From: Eoetvoesia sp035555955
Lineage (GTDB): Bacteria; Pseudomonadota; Gammaproteobacteria; Burkholderiales; Burkholderiaceae_B
NCBI RefSeq assembly: GCF_035555955.1
Contig: NZ_DATMGA010000032.1
Span: 1 to 64,000, forward strand
Length of the DNA stretch: 64,000 bases
Direction: 5' to 3'
The notes under the pieces are model-generated. The model was not told the DNA's origin and made no database searches. It worked only from the letters and a program-made list of their open reading frames with translations. Positions 15,176 to 24,323 of the stretch are shown piece after piece; position 1 is the first letter of the stretch; every line of letters starts with the position of its first letter. The translations under genes were made by a program, and so were the position numbers.

Positions 15176-18100
15176 TTGAACGCGCCCAGCCCTCTTTTGC
15201 AACCCGACACCACATCCACACTACGGCTATCCAAACCGGTTCCATGCGCCTCACCCATTCATCTTCGGGCAGTGGCGCATCTATACGGGATAGAAACGGC
15301 TGCGCTGGAGAATGCGCGGGTTTTGGAACTGGGTTGCGAAACGGCCGGAAACCTATTGCCCTTTGCTCTGGCATACCCCAACGCCCATGTAGTCGGTGTG
15401 GATTTATGGCCGGAAAACATACAGCATGGGCAAAAACTGGCACAGGATTTGAGCGCCAAAAACCTGGAACTGCACAACAAGCTATTCACCGAAATCGACC
15501 AGGACTTCGGCACCTTCGACTACATCATCGTTCACGACGAATTCACCTGGGCGCCCTCTGTCCTGCGCGAAGCCATTCTGCGGATTTGCCGCGAAAACCT
15601 CTCGCCGCTTGGCATTGCCTATATCAGCTATAACACCTACCCCGGCTGGAAGGCCGGCGACACGCTGCGCGATGCCATGCAATTGCACAATCATTCCGCC
15701 AGCACCATGGAAGAAGTGCTAGCCGGGGCCGCCGCCATGCTGAACCCCATGTCCGACGGCTTGGCCAACCATAACCCCCAGGCGGCCTCGCTGAAAGCGG
15801 CCGTGGAAAAAATCAACCAGCACCCCGACTACTACCTTAACGGCGAGTTCCTGCAAGCCACCGCCGCCTCGTTTTACTTCATAGAGTTTGCGGAAACCGC
15901 TGCACAAGCCGGGTTGGCATACGTGGGCGATGCGGAGCCGCAAGGCGAAATGTCGGTTGCCCATGGCCAAAATGTGCAACTTAACCATAGCCTTATAAGC
16001 CTGGGCCAGCCCAAGCTCATGAAGCAGCAGTACCTGGACTTTGCCATCGGCCGCGAATTCAGAAATAGCCTGTTCGTACATCAGGAAAGGGCAGCGGACA
16101 TTTTAAGTGCCCCCGACCTTAATCGGCTTGCCGGTCTGAACTGGGCGGCTTGCCTTAAACAAAGCACATTCAGCAACGCAGCAGGGCAACCCGCCAAGTT
16201 CTTTAATCCACTAGGCAACACCTTTGATATTACCGACGCACTTGAAATCCGTATTTGCCACACCCTGGCCAACGTTTGGCCGGCCAACCTAAGCTACGAA
16301 AACCTTGTTGCCTCTGCCCAAGATATTGAAGCATGGTTGAAACCAGAGCAAGCCCAACATGCCGCCGAAGGCATACAGCGTGCATTGGAAAACCTGTTCA
16401 AGCTAGGCGCCCTGCACTACAGCCTGGATGAAGGCCCATATAACCACGCCAAAAATCATGCGCTGCAGCCTTTTATCGACCTAAACAACTTTGCCCAATC
16501 CAGCAACAGTGAAAACATATCCATAAATGGCTTCAACCTGTGGCATGCCCCACTGCAGTTGCGCTTGACGCCCTTACAAGGCAGACTACTTGAAAAAATC
16601 AATGGCTCACTCAGCACAAAAAAACTGCTGAACCTGGCCACCGACACACCACAATCAGAACCAACAGATACGTACACCGACTTGTCGGCACTAGAACCAC
16701 GCGATGCAGCCGAATCGCAAGCCGCCCAGCTTGCCGACCTGATGAGTGCCTTACGATCACAAGGCGCATTGCTAGGATCCCACACGGCATGGTTGGAGCT
16801 CTTTCAGACTCTGTTGGGGACCGATCTCCTGCCGTCTGTTAACCGCTTGCAATATTTAAACCCGTATCTGACATACCTTCACGCATCGGGGAACCAACGC
16901 TCCGAATCAAATTTTTTGCTCAAGGGGGAAAAGCCCGCAACAGCAAACACCAAGGAGTTCTTCAGCCAACAACCAAAACCAGAAGCGGTCAATACCTTCA
17001 ATAAAATTCAAGCCATGCGAAGGCAGCAGCGGTTTTCCGAAGCGGAGCCTATCGCCCGCGATCTGACTGCCAAGTACCCTTATTACGCTACCAGCTGGCA
17101 TATATTGGGCATTATTCTGGGGGAGATTGGAGAAACGGCACAAAGCGTCAGCCCACTCTTCAAGGCATTATCTTTACAGCCCTTAAACACCTCAATTTAC
17201 GCCGACTTAAGCGCCGCCCTGCAACTGCTGAATGAAATGCAATGCGCCGAAGCTGTTCTTCGGCATGCACTGACGATCGATCCCTCGCACATTCCCAACT
17301 GGCTGAACCTTGGAAACCTACTCCGCAGCCAGGACAAAACATCATTAGCGGAAACTTGCTATCGCAATGCACTAATAACCGATCCAACCGACCCCGGCGC
17401 CCTCAATAATCTATCCACGGTACTGGGCGATCAGGGCAATCTGGCCGAATCCATCGAGTGTCTTCGAAAGGTTATCAATGCGCAGCCAGACAACTTCGCG
17501 GCATACAGCAACTTATTGTTCGTGCTGTCCCAATACGCCGACATTACGCCCTCCGAGCTCTTCAAAGAACATCGTGCATTTGGGCGGCGCGTGGAAAAAA
17601 GCATAAAAAAACAAACCCTGCCGTTGGCTCACGGAACTCCGAGTGATCCACAGAAAATATTACGCCTAGGATTTGTATCGGGAGATTTGCGCAATCACGC
17701 TGTCGCCAGTTTCATCGCACCTATTTGGGAATCGTTCAATAAGCGTGAATTTGAGCTCTATGCCTATAGCAACACCCCATCTGAAGATAGTGTGAGCCAA
17801 CGATTAAAAGCCCACATCAAAAGCTGGAAAAAAGTGCGCTCATTAAGCGATCAAGAGCTGGCCAAACAAATCCAACAGGACGAAATAGACATTCTGTTCG
17901 ATCTTTCAGGCCATACGGCGCACAACCGGCTGCCCATGTTTGCCCTAAAACCAGCACCCATACAAATCAGCTGGATTGGATATCCGGGTACTACTGGATT
18001 GAAGGCAATGGATTATTACCTGGCCGATGACTATTGGGCGCCCGAGGGTGTGCTTGATGATCAATTCTCCGAAAAATTGTTGCGCATACCGTGTGTAGCG

Positions 18101-18772
18101 CCATTCCAATCGGCGGTTAACGCGTCCGATATTAATTCTCTACCTGCATTAAAAACCGGGTACATAACCTTTGGCAGCTTCAATCGCATAAGCAAAATCA
18201 ATAACGAGGTTATCACTACGTGGTGCCAGATTCTCCAGGAAATACCGGATGCACGTCTTGTTATTGGACACATGCACGGCTCGACGATGAAACGAGACAC
18301 ACTAGCGCGATTCGAAAAACTCTCCATCGACCCCGAGAGATTAATCTTACGGGAGCGTACCAACATGCATGAATATTTGAAGCTTCATCATCAGATAGAT
18401 CTGATGTTGGATGCCTTTCCATATGGCGGAGGCACCACTACCCATCATGCACTACAAATGGGAGTTCCAACACTTACACTTGCCGGACAAACGCTAGCCG
18501 CCCGAGCTGGTGCAAGCCTAATGAGCCAAGTAGGCTTAGATGATTTTATTGCTGACGGCAAAACTCAATACATACGAAAAGCAGTTTACTGGAGTAACAA
18601 TCTTTCAGAGCTCGAGCAAATCCGGGCAAACATGCGCAGCCGCATCGCCACATCACCTCTAGATAGCTCGGCGGGTATAGCCAAAAGCCTGGAAGAGGCG
18701 CTACGCACTCTATGGAACCACTATTGCTCAAAGGAAGCGCCAGCATTGCCTATGCCCAAGCTCATACATTGA
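15176..18772 (+). CDS. Methyltransferase-TPR-O-GlcNAc-transferase-like (GT41) fusion, probable flagellin glycosyltransferase
   Basis: A 1198-aa protein starting at TTG (GGAG 6 bp upstream). Residues 25-200 are a SAM-dependent methyltransferase fold with motif I VLELGCETAGN (49-59). It is followed by a 'methyltransferase regulatory' region (YYLNGEFLQATAASFYFIEF) and a winged-helix-like stretch to about 520. Residues about 610-790 are at least four TPRs (FSEAEPIARDL, LNLGNLLRSQDKTSLAETCY, LNNLSTVLGDQGNLAESIEC). The last 370 residues are a GT41/SPINDLY-type catalytic domain: LRLGFVSGDLRNHAVASFIA, ISWIGYPGTTGL and DAFPYGGGTTTHHALQMGVP. The likely role is O-glycosylation of flagellin Ser/Thr in the cytoplasm, with the methyltransferase perhaps modifying protein or sugar. 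All three assignments are from motifs; substrate is inferred from position beside fliC. Confidence 0.85.
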   Translation: MNAPSPLLQPDTTSTLRLSKPVPCASPIHLRAVAHLYGIETAALENARVLELGCETAGNLLPFALAYPNAHVVGVDLWPENIQHGQKLAQDLSAKNLELHNKLFTEIDQDFGTFDYIIVHDEFTWAPSVLREAILRICRENLSPLGIAYISYNTYPGWKAGDTLRDAMQLHNHSASTMEEVLAGAAAMLNPMSDGLANHNPQAASLKAAVEKINQHPDYYLNGEFLQATAASFYFIEFAETAAQAGLAYVGDAEPQGEMSVAHGQNVQLNHSLISLGQPKLMKQQYLDFAIGREFRNSLFVHQERAADILSAPDLNRLAGLNWAACLKQSTFSNAAGQPAKFFNPLGNTFDITDALEIRICHTLANVWPANLSYENLVASAQDIEAWLKPEQAQHAAEGIQRALENLFKLGALHYSLDEGPYNHAKNHALQPFIDLNNFAQSSNSENISINGFNLWHAPLQLRLTPLQGRLLEKINGSLSTKKLLNLATDTPQSEPTDTYTDLSALEPRDAAESQAAQLADLMSALRSQGALLGSHTAWLELFQTLLGTDLLPSVNRLQYLNPYLTYLHASGNQRSESNFLLKGEKPATANTKEFFSQQPKPEAVNTFNKIQAMRRQQRFSEAEPIARDLTAKYPYYATSWHILGIILGEIGETAQSVSPLFKALSLQPLNTSIYADLSAALQLLNEMQCAEAVLRHALTIDPSHIPNWLNLGNLLRSQDKTSLAETCYRNALITDPTDPGALNNLSTVLGDQGNLAESIECLRKVINAQPDNFAAYSNLLFVLSQYADITPSELFKEHRAFGRRVEKSIKKQTLPLAHGTPSDPQKILRLGFVSGDLRNHAVASFIAPIWESFNKREFELYAYSNTPSEDSVSQRLKAHIKSWKKVRSLSDQELAKQIQQDEIDILFDLSGHTAHNRLPMFALKPAPIQISWIGYPGTTGLKAMDYYLADDYWAPEGVLDDQFSEKLLRIPCVAPFQSAVNASDINSLPALKTGYITFGSFNRISKINNEVITTWCQILQEIPDARLVIGHMHGSTMKRDTLARFEKLSIDPERLILRERTNMHEYLKLHHQIDLMLDAFPYGGGTTTHHALQMGVPTLTLAGQTLAARAGASLMSQVGLDDFIADGKTQYIRKAVYWSNNLSELEQIRANMRSRIATSPLDSSAGIAKSLEEALRTLWNHYCSKEAPALPMPKLIH

Positions 18773-18887
18773 AAATACGAATGACATGCGGCATCGAGAC
18801 ACCTAGCCACCAAGGCTAAGCACGGAGCCTTAAGCACGCATGTTCATTGCCACCATTAACTGAATCAACACCAATAAAGTAATATTT

Positions 18888-19466
18888 ATGGCTACCCCAT
18901 CCAAGTTTGATAACGATACATTCCTTCCAGCCCGCGAACATCTAAATGATTTTCTGAAGAAATGGGCTATAAGCCTCAGACACGAAAGTGGGAAGCTGTT
19001 GGAGGTTGGCCCACAAGATCGGTCTCTCGTCTCAGAAAGCTTTGGGAATTTTGCCATTGATACGTTGGATATCGTCGATACCTATAGTCCGACAATTATT
19101 GGGGACATCACAAAAACCAATCATCATATTCCGGACAGCACATACGATTGCGTAGTTTGCATGGAAGTCATAGAGCATACGCTAAACCCTTTCGACGCCG
19201 TGAAGGAAATACGGAGGATCCTGAAAGACGGCGGATATTTATTAATATCTGCCCCTCTGAACTGGCGGATACATGGGCCAATCCCAGACTGTTGGCGTAT
19301 CACAGAACATGGCTGGAAAGCGTTGCTGCGTGACTTCGATATTATAGAGATCGATAGCCTTGAAACACCCGAGCGGGAACTATTCCCCATAAAATATAAT
19401 GTTGCTGCGAAATGCAATAAAAACAAGGCTACGCTAGATAGCGAATTGGTATTTCGATATATCTAG
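18888..19466 (+). CDS. Class I SAM-dependent methyltransferase (possible glycan O-methyltransferase)
   Basis: A 192-aa single-domain methyltransferase of the Methyltransf_11 type. It has motif I KLLEVGPQDRS, the acidic motif IDTLDIVD, then YDCVVCMEVIEHTLNPFDAV and the post-III segment RRILKDGGYLLISAPLNW. It follows the OGT fusion by 115 bp on the same strand and is noticeably more AT-rich than the housekeeping genes. In Pseudomonas syringae the flagellin sugar is a modified viosamine carrying a 2-O-methyl group, so a sugar O-methyltransferase role is plausible; this is an analogy, not shown by sequence. There is no good ribosome site (the upstream sequence is ATAAAGTAATATTT), so the start is moderately sure. 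Confidence 0.8.
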   Translation: MATPSKFDNDTFLPAREHLNDFLKKWAISLRHESGKLLEVGPQDRSLVSESFGNFAIDTLDIVDTYSPTIIGDITKTNHHIPDSTYDCVVCMEVIEHTLNPFDAVKEIRRILKDGGYLLISAPLNWRIHGPIPDCWRITEHGWKALLRDFDIIEIDSLETPERELFPIKYNVAAKCNKNKATLDSELVFRYI

Positions 19467-19475
19467 CCTTCAACC

Positions 19476-19516
19476 AGGCATTTGAAATACCGTCCACTTG
19501 CGTAGCTCAAATGCCT
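19476..19516. terminator. Hairpin between convergent genes
   Basis: AGGCATTTGA and TCAAATGCCT form a perfect 10-bp stem with a 21-nt loop between the methyltransferase and the convergent PhyH gene. There is no clear T run, so the terminator role is tentative. Confidence 0.4.
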
Positions 19517-19588
19517 CGGCTGCCATCGTAAATTTTTACCTTGAACTGCGGTGAAGCCCTCGCCAGCAACTACTCATGGCTGCCTCGA

Positions 19589-20383
19589 CTAGGTCTTGGT
19601 AGATTGATAAAACTTTTGTAGGCGTTGCGTTCTGGAGCTCTTAAAAACAAAATCCCTGTCATAGTTGAGCTCATATTCCCGGTTCGCCTCTCCGAGAATA
19701 ACTAGCTTGCTAGCGGGGTCAGCCGCGTGATTTATATGAATATCATAATAAACGCGCTCTTTACCAGTGTGATTTTGCCCTGACATATGCCATAAACATG
19801 AATTCATGACAACAAGATCACTAGGAAATATTTTAGGCGCAGCTCTTGCGAGATCTTTCGGCAAAATGTCATTTATCTCGCCGACATCGCCAAGGTATCC
19901 AAACTTATGTGATCCTGGAATAAAGATTAATCCCCCATTATCGTTATTGCACTCAGTTAATGGAATAAAGACAGAATATCTGTTGAAAGAGCCGTATTGA
20001 TATCCAATATCCTGATGTAGAAAAACCGGAGATTTATCGTCATGGTCTTTTTTTACAATCCGGATGTTATATAACCCAACATTACCATCAAAGAATCTCG
20101 CCACCAGTTCCTTGAACTCGTTTTCAAATAGCATTCCCGCAAGGGGGTTTTCAAGAGAAAATTTAACCTCTGTCAGATGATATGGAGTCCGATCAAATTC
20201 CGGGCTAACCTTATAGTCGTCATAATATTTTTTATATTTTCCAACCAGTTGCTCTGAAAAGAAGTTCCTCAAAACGAAAAAACCTAGCTCATCCAGGATT
20301 TCTTCATTTATCTCCTCGCTCGAAAATGTTTCTTCTCGAATGAGCTTGTTCAGTTTAGCCAGCGGCATCTTGATGCTAATCAT
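19589..20383 (-). CDS. Phytanoyl-CoA dioxygenase-family (PhyH) Fe(II)/2-oxoglutarate oxygenase
   Basis: A 264-aa PhyH-fold oxygenase. The iron-binding facial triad is visible: His123 and Asp125 in PVFLHQDIGYQYG, and distal His199 in SCLWHMSGQNHTG; Arg210 a little later could hold 2-oxoglutarate. GGLIFIPGSHKFGYLGD is the typical family segment. It is the last gene of the opposing operon that begins with vioA, so it probably hydroxylates the acyl chain or sugar made by the upstream enzymes (inference). Start ATG 20383 lies in an AT-rich stretch without a strong ribosome site; Met6 at 20368 is an alternative. Base composition is well below that of the flanking chromosome. Confidence 0.85.
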   Translation of the reverse strand: MISIKMPLAKLNKLIREETFSSEEINEEILDELGFFVLRNFFSEQLVGKYKKYYDDYKVSPEFDRTPYHLTEVKFSLENPLAGMLFENEFKELVARFFDGNVGLYNIRIVKKDHDDKSPVFLHQDIGYQYGSFNRYSVFIPLTECNNDNGGLIFIPGSHKFGYLGDVGEINDILPKDLARAAPKIFPSDLVVMNSCLWHMSGQNHTGKERVYYDIHINHAADPASKLVILGEANREYELNYDRDFVFKSSRTQRLQKFYQSTKT

Positions 20384-20501
20384 ATATAAAGGCTTAAATC
20401 AGCCCTCCAAATCAAATTAATATGTATTTGGCCATACGATTCTCAGCAATCATGCCAACACATTATTTATGATAAAAATTCTCGTAGATTCTATATAAAA
20501 G

Positions 20502-21521
20502 CTACCAGTGAATAACACATCCTCCCCACGAATAGCCCACCCCAAATCCGACAGCTACGACCTTATGACCTTCGCGAAGATAACCCTTGGCATGGTGCTC
20601 TTTCAATGCAATGGGAATTGTGGACGAAACCGTGTTCCCACAGTGGGAAAATTCCGCAACAAATTTTTCCGTAGGGATATGCAAACGACGGCGCAAAGCC
20701 TCCAACATGAATTTATTGGCTTGATGAAACACAAAAAAATCGATGTCGTCAACACGACAATTTTCACCGAACAATGAAGAAAATAACTGAGGCACGCGCG
20801 ACATCGAAAACTCAAAAATAGCCGGCCCATTCATATATAAATGAGCATCTGTGCGTACATTTCCGCTACTATCCGTATGCTCTATCGGAGCGGTACTACG
20901 CATAACAGGCTGACGATGACCGCCCATAGGCACTATCAAATTATCTGCTCCGGATCCATCAGTACCATACCGAAAGCGATCTAAAAATGGAGCATCGCCC
21001 TTCACAGCGCTGACCAAGGTTGCCGCCGCGGCATCGCCAAATAATGTACGAACACTTTTATCGCCAGGGTGAATGTATTTGCTATACGTTTCCGCGGTGA
21101 CCAACAACACATTGCAAGCTTGGCCAGACTCGATCAGGCCTTTCGCTATACCAAGCCCGTAGATAAAGCCAGAACAACCCTGGTTAAAATCGAAGGCGCC
21201 ACATGTCACAGGAAGACCTAAGCGGTCTTGCAGCACGCAGGCTGTCGCTGGTAACGCATAATCGGGGCTTTGTGTGCACAGAATCAAAAAGTCTATCTGT
21301 TCTCGTCCTATTGATGAGTTCTTGAAAAGTTTTTCACACGCACCAAACGCCAAATCAGAGGCGCACTGGCCAGCATCTACTACATGCCGGGTATGTATGC
21401 CAGTCTTGCCGAAAATTTTCTCTACATCCCATTGCGGATACTCGCGAGCCAAATCCTCATTGGTTAAAGTATTTGTTGGCAATACGTACTCGATCGCCTG
21501 GATACGCGCATGCAAACCCAT
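20502..21521 (-). CDS. 3-Oxoacyl-ACP synthase III-like enzyme (FabH homologue 1)
   Basis: A 339-aa ketoacyl synthase III with the full catalytic triad: Cys116 in DFNQGCSGFIYG, His266 in FVFHQANKFMLE and Asn296 in SHCGNTVSSTIPIAL; the C-terminal GFGVGYSWGGCVI is also family-typical. Family enzymes condense a starter acyl-CoA with malonyl-ACP, and some relatives only transfer acyl groups. It lies 5 bp after the NeuD-like gene in an operon with an ACP, a second KAS III and a ketoreductase. The housekeeping fabH normally sits in the plsX-fabHDG cluster, so this is a dedicated paralogue, like those in the Pseudomonas flagellin glycosylation islands. Confidence 0.9.
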   Translation of the reverse strand: MGLHARIQAIEYVLPTNTLTNEDLAREYPQWDVEKIFGKTGIHTRHVVDAGQCASDLAFGACEKLFKNSSIGREQIDFLILCTQSPDYALPATACVLQDRLGLPVTCGAFDFNQGCSGFIYGLGIAKGLIESGQACNVLLVTAETYSKYIHPGDKSVRTLFGDAAAATLVSAVKGDAPFLDRFRYGTDGSGADNLIVPMGGHRQPVMRSTAPIEHTDSSGNVRTDAHLYMNGPAIFEFSMSRVPQLFSSLFGENCRVDDIDFFVFHQANKFMLEALRRRLHIPTEKFVAEFSHCGNTVSSTIPIALKEHHAKGYLREGHKVVAVGFGVGYSWGGCVIHW

Positions 21522-21526
21522 CTATC

Positions 21527-22162
21527 TCACCTCGAAATCCGTTTAGCCGGCACGCCAAAAACAGTCTCCCCAGGCGCAACTTTACGCAAGACTACACTTC
21601 CAGCTCCCACACTCGCACCATGTCCAACATGCCCTTTGGGTAGCACCACTGCATGTGACCCCATGAACACTCCCTCGTCTAAGACGACGCCCCCGGTTAC
21701 GTCGCAATGTCCACTAAGCGTGCTATAAGCCCCGATAGAGGTATCGTGCCCAATAGTGCATGCTGAATTAATGGTGGCAAAGTCACCAATATGCAGATCA
21801 GACGACACAACAGTTCGAGGGCAAATCACGACGCCCTCTCCAATTTTGGCGCGCTGCCCCACAATTACCGACGGATGGATCAGCGTGAAGAACGGTACTT
21901 CTTTTCCACGAAGTCGCTTAACCACGTCTTTTTTCCCAACAGGATCTGCTATTGCGCATACAAGCCACGCATTCTCCTGCGGCTGGAAACCATCAATTGT
22001 TGAAACAATCGGCGGGAGCCCAGGGAATTCGTCAAGCGCACTGGCAATATCGTTAACAAAGCCAACAATAATCCAGTCCGGATTGACATTACACCAATCA
22101 CACAGCCACGCATACACTTCGCGGCCAAAGCCTCCTGCACCCACGATATAGAGCTTTTTCAT
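21527..22162 (-). CDS. NeuD/PglD-type sugar N- or O-acyltransferase
   Basis: A 211-aa protein. The N-terminal Rossmann-like UDP-sugar domain starts KLYIVGAGGFGREVYAWL, and the C-terminal left-handed beta-helix is built from hexapeptide repeats (SVIVGQRAKIGEGVVICPRT through SVGAGSVVLRKVAPGETVFG). The likely catalytic His is in INSACTIGHDTSIG, as in PglD, which acetylates UDP-4-amino sugars. Placed with a VioA-type aminotransferase and acyl-building enzymes, it should transfer the acyl group to the 4-amino group of the sugar nucleotide, the VioB role. Whether the donor is acyl-CoA or the local acyl-ACP cannot be told from sequence. It overlaps neither neighbour but is spaced 5-8 bp from each. 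Confidence 0.88.
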   Translation of the reverse strand: MKKLYIVGAGGFGREVYAWLCDWCNVNPDWIIVGFVNDIASALDEFPGLPPIVSTIDGFQPQENAWLVCAIADPVGKKDVVKRLRGKEVPFFTLIHPSVIVGQRAKIGEGVVICPRTVVSSDLHIGDFATINSACTIGHDTSIGAYSTLSGHCDVTGGVVLDEGVFMGSHAVVLPKGHVGHGASVGAGSVVLRKVAPGETVFGVPAKRISR

Positions 22163-22170
22163 CCCTATCC

Positions 22171-22944
22171 CTACGCGGCCAAGTACCCGCCATCAACCAC
22201 AAGAGAAGTTCCAGTAACCCATCGTGCAGCGGGAGATAATAAATAGTGAACGGCATACGCCACATCCAATGGGCTTCCCAAACCTAACGCGTGCTTTTCC
22301 TCTATTGTTCTCATCGCGCCCTCACCCACCAAACCTTTAAGTGAATCGACCATTTCGGTCCGCACAGCCCCAGGGGTGACAGCATTCACTCGAATGCCCT
22401 CGGGAGCCAGTTCTAGAGCGGCGGCCCTGACCATGGATTCAATGGCTCCTTTGCTGGCGCAGTAACCTAGCAACGCTGGCTCCGCCGCTTGCGCCATTAC
22501 CGATGACAGTAGAACGATGCTCGAACCTTGGCGGCAAACCCCCTTCTGGCGAAAAGCCTTGATCAATGAGAACGCCGAAGTCACATTCGTGCTCATCAGA
22601 GTGTTCCAATAATTCAATGAGCTTGCCCGAATAGGCCTAGGTGTTTGAACTCCAGCCGCATGTACCATGCCATCTAAAGGCGAAGCATCTTTTGCAAGCT
22701 CCTTTAGCCACATCGACACATCGATGTCAGACAGAAAATCGAAGGGAGCGATGCGATGCCCTTCACCCTCGAGCATGTCATGCGTTGCATGCAAACGTTC
22801 AGAATCACGCGCAGTCAGCACGACTCGCGCACCCTGCTCGCTAAGCCAAACTGCTACTTGGCGTCCAATACCTGAAGATGCCCCAGTTACCAATATGTGC
22901 CGATCCATCAGCGAAAAAGGAGTGTTGCTGCTCTGTTCCGTCAT
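22171..22944 (-). CDS. SDR-family ketoreductase (FabG-like)
   Basis: A 257-aa short-chain dehydrogenase. The cofactor motif is GASSGIGRQVA (from residue 21), the NAG equivalent is HAAGVQ, and the catalytic set is Ser148, Tyr161 and Lys165 in YCASKGAIES. The C-terminal PGAVRTEM and TGTSLVVDGGYLA segments are standard. The ATG overlaps the stop codon of the upstream KAS III gene (ATGA), showing translational coupling. The natural reaction is reduction of the 3-oxoacyl-ACP formed by the KAS III enzymes to a 3-hydroxyacyl group; a sugar oxidoreductase role is the alternative. Confidence 0.88.
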   Translation of the reverse strand: MTEQSSNTPFSLMDRHILVTGASSGIGRQVAVWLSEQGARVVLTARDSERLHATHDMLEGEGHRIAPFDFLSDIDVSMWLKELAKDASPLDGMVHAAGVQTPRPIRASSLNYWNTLMSTNVTSAFSLIKAFRQKGVCRQGSSIVLLSSVMAQAAEPALLGYCASKGAIESMVRAAALELAPEGIRVNAVTPGAVRTEMVDSLKGLVGEGAMRTIEEKHALGLGSPLDVAYAVHYLLSPAARWVTGTSLVVDGGYLAA

Positions 22945-24029
22945 TGGCCCACCTTCGGCATAATGGTCAACGGGCTAATCCACATATCATTCAACTGCGC
23001 GACACAACCAGCCCAGGAATATCCAACCCCAAATCCCGCCAACATATAGCATCCGTTGGTGCGGCCACCTTGCTCAACGCATGCTGTGCTCATGGCCAAG
23101 GGAATGGAGGTCGAGCTTGTGTTGCCGAAATTTTGCACATTCAGCACTACCTTTTCTACAGGCAATTTCATCCGTTTGGCCAGATGCTGCAACATAAAAC
23201 GATTTGCCTGGTGAAATACATATTTATCGATTTCATGGCTGGAAGTATTTGTAGCGCCATGCAGTGCGGCAACAAGCTCCGGAACACGCTTCAGCGTAAA
23301 CGCGAAAATTTCCGCACCATTCATATATAGATCAAACCGTCCGCGGACATCGGAGTCATCCAGCGTCTTTTGCGTACCTTGACGGTCTCTAAAAGCCCCT
23401 CCTGGAACGATAAGATGATTCGCGCCACGGCCATCAGTTCCTAAAACAAAAGGGAGAGGTGCCGCGCTTTCATCATGATCCAGCAAAGTCGCCGAGCCGC
23501 CATCCCCAAAAAGGGCAGCAACGGAACGATCTGTTTTCGCAACAAGTTTGCTAACTGTGTCGCCTACCAATAGCAATACACGCCGGCTACCACCTGAAGA
23601 CAATAACGACGCGGCTAGCCACAAGCCATAAACATAACCGGAACATCCAAGAGCGACATCGAACGCCGCCGCACTTACAGGCAATCCAAGTCGTTCCTGC
23701 AACACACACGCTGTGGCAGGCAATGTGTAGTCGTGTGTCTGCGACACGAAAATCAATGCATCGACACTACCAGGATCCACATCTAGATCGCTGAATAAGC
23801 GTTGTGCAGCGGCAGCGCACAAGTCGGAAGCACATCCGTCTGCAACAACGCGCCGGCGCTCGACTCCAGTGCTGGCGATAATTTTTTTTATTGCATCGAT
23901 ACCAAACTGGTCAGCCAGATCCAAAACTTCGTGTACAGTCTCTGGCACGGCACAAGCCATTCCAGATATCCTGACATTTTTTACCCAGCGCGCTTGACCC
24001 GCACCCAACGCCGCAGTTGTGTTCTGCAT
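22941..24029 (-). CDS. 3-Oxoacyl-ACP synthase III-like enzyme (FabH homologue 2)
   Basis: A 362-aa KAS III with Cys129 in FDVALGCSGYVYG, His273 in YVFHQANRFMLQHL and Asn303 in VQNFGNTSSTSIPLAM, so all three catalytic residues are present. It is only moderately similar to FabH homologue 1 and has a longer N-terminus, so the two are not a recent tandem copy. It lies between the ACP (15 bp upstream) and the SDR (ATGA overlap). The start chosen is ATG 24029 with GAGG close upstream; an upstream start at 24086 would overlap the ACP gene. Two KAS III enzymes flanking an ACP are also described in the Pseudomonas aeruginosa a-type flagellin island. Confidence 0.9.
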   Translation of the reverse strand: MQNTTAALGAGQARWVKNVRISGMACAVPETVHEVLDLADQFGIDAIKKIIASTGVERRRVVADGCASDLCAAAAQRLFSDLDVDPGSVDALIFVSQTHDYTLPATACVLQERLGLPVSAAAFDVALGCSGYVYGLWLAASLLSSGGSRRVLLLVGDTVSKLVAKTDRSVAALFGDGGSATLLDHDESAAPLPFVLGTDGRGANHLIVPGGAFRDRQGTQKTLDDSDVRGRFDLYMNGAEIFAFTLKRVPELVAALHGATNTSSHEIDKYVFHQANRFMLQHLAKRMKLPVEKVVLNVQNFGNTSSTSIPLAMSTACVEQGGRTNGCYMLAGFGVGYSWAGCVAQLNDMWISPLTIMPKVGQ

Positions 24030-24043
24030 AGCCTCTTTTACCT

Positions 24044-24250
24044 TTAAGCGCTTACCAACTCCACCACAGCATCGACTGTCTCGCAACGATTCAGCTTGTC
24101 TGCTGAAAGGCTTTTATTCAGGCGTTCGTCCACGAGCGCCATGAAAGCAACTACCGCCAACGAATCCCACTCCAAGGGCTGTCCCAATTGGATGCACCCC
24201 TCATCGGCCTCCATGGCCTCTTCGATTAAGCTTAAAATTGAATCTGTCAT
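24044..24250 (-). CDS. Dedicated acyl carrier protein
   Basis: A 68-aa carrier protein. Ser30 in PLEWDSLAVVAFM is the 4'-phosphopantetheine attachment site (the DSL motif), followed by the typical acidic helix VDERLNKSLSADKL. The size and the position upstream of a KAS III gene support the call. It is much more divergent than housekeeping AcpP, where the motif is GADSLD, and it lies outside a fab cluster, so it probably serves only this glycan pathway. ATG 24250 is chosen; an earlier in-frame start would add seven residues. Confidence 0.88.
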   Translation of the reverse strand: MTDSILSLIEEAMEADEGCIQLGQPLEWDSLAVVAFMALVDERLNKSLSADKLNRCETVDAVVELVSA

Positions 24251-24323
24251 GATCGATTTCCATAAAAACAAAGTAGACGTTCATAACGGTTATGACGTCA
24301 AAACACCAAGAGAAAAGTCAGGC

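Noticed and set aside
21521..21527. FabH homologue 1 or 2 as the housekeeping fabH
   Set aside because: Neither lies with plsX, fabD or fabG, and both sit in a sugar-modifying operon; a dedicated role is the simpler reading.
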